64,000 bases of DNA from Sporopachydermia quercuum (taxonomy: Eukaryota; Ascomycota; Sporopachydermiomycetes; Sporopachydermiales; Sporopachydermiaceae), in NCBI GenBank assembly GCA_001599295.1, contig BCGN01000001.1, forward strand, positions 1,736,001 through 1,800,000, given 5' to 3'. Position 1 is the first letter of the stretch. Every line of letters begins with the position of its first letter. The notes under the pieces were generated by a model. That model was not told the origin of the DNA. It did no database searches and saw only the letters and a list, made by a program, of their open reading frames with translations. Of this stretch, positions 63,713 to 64,000 are shown piece after piece. The position numbers and the translations under genes are program-made.

Positions 63713-64000
63713 TTAATTCTGAGAAACAGCAGTAGCTGTATTTACACGCAGATGCTGTAAATACTTTTCAGCAGCGCGCTCTGCTTCCGTTCTTTCAGCA
63801 TCGCTCAGCCTTCTTTTCAGTAGACTTATTGTGCTATTCGATAGGCGTCTAAAGGTACTTCGTTAGAAAAATCGTCAAAAGGTGAACTTATTATTGAACT
63901 TATTTTCTTAGCAATGAGTATCTGCATCCTCCTGCGATACCAGAATCCTTTGAAAAGTAATTAAACACTTACTTTGAATATTCTTCTTCAAGCTCATTTC
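63713..64000 (-). CDS. 3' end of an unrecognised coiled-coil gene (cut by window edge)
   Basis: Two exons of a minus-strand gene are visible: 63973-64000 and 63713-63848, with a 124-nt intron (63849-63972; donor GTAAGT, TTTCTAAC branch, TTTAG acceptor). They join in phase 2. The C-terminal 53 residues read NELEEEYSKRLSNSTISLLK and then a charged helix (RRLSDAERTEAERAAEKYLQ) ending in AVSQN. The splice signals and phase agree, so a real gene is likely. The family is not recognisable from so little sequence. Confidence 0.65.

Overview
The window reads as nuclear DNA of a budding yeast (Saccharomycotina). It is AT-rich. The genes are classic yeast housekeeping and signalling genes with short introns that use GTAAGT/GTATGT donors and TACTAAC or CTAAC branch sites. 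CTG sits at conserved leucines (for example 11568-11570 in the myosin V heavy chain), so the usual leucine meaning of CTG fits and a CUG-serine yeast is unlikely. Two traits point away from the Saccharomyces group: several introns close to the 5' end, and a full-length HapX-type iron regulator (Hap4-like motif, bZIP and cysteine-rich blocks). Gene density is low for a yeast, about 19 genes in 64 kb. The species cannot be named from this window.

Layout. 1-6756 (minus strand): eisosome core protein PIL1/LSP1, cut by the left edge; an unrecognised two-exon gene; mitochondrial citrate synthase CIT1 with a 27-nt first exon. 6757-10082: gene-poor, with one possible small spliced exon. 10083-15834: MYO2 (plus) converging on the v-SNARE SNC (minus, one intron). 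17322-23570: a Yea4-like UDP-sugar transporter and an Any1/Cfs1-like PQ-loop protein (plus) converging on PET127 (minus). 24642-29229: HapX-type regulator and ADE2 (plus). 30028-34989: a very large Zn2Cys6 regulator (minus). 34990-38746: gene-free divergent spacer. 38747-43375: OPY2 (plus) converging on NOT5/NOT3 (minus, three introns). 45116-47008: dysferlin-domain protein. 47009-54449: the longest gene-free block. 54450-55487: ATF/CREB-type bZIP. 55488-58019: gene-poor. 58020-64000: an unrecognised anchored protein (three exons), casein kinase 2 alpha (minus, one intron), NAB2 (plus), and the 3' end of a minus-strand coiled-coil gene cut by the right edge.

The genes do not form one pathway, as is normal for a yeast chromosome. 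Loose themes exist. MYO2 and SNC both act in polarised secretion. PET127, CIT1 and the HapX-type factor touch mitochondrial and iron-linked respiration. OPY2 is an osmosensing-pathway membrane anchor. NOT5 and NAB2 handle mRNA.

No tRNA, rRNA, CRISPR array or intact mobile element was seen. The most notable points are a stop-free, 99-nt (3n) intron inside NOT5 with a perfect TACTAAC branch site; an overlapping uORF whose stop shares an ATGA with the HapX-type start codon; a 7.4-kb gene-free block that could be a regional centromere or an unusually long control region; and an unrecognised membrane-anchored protein near the right end.
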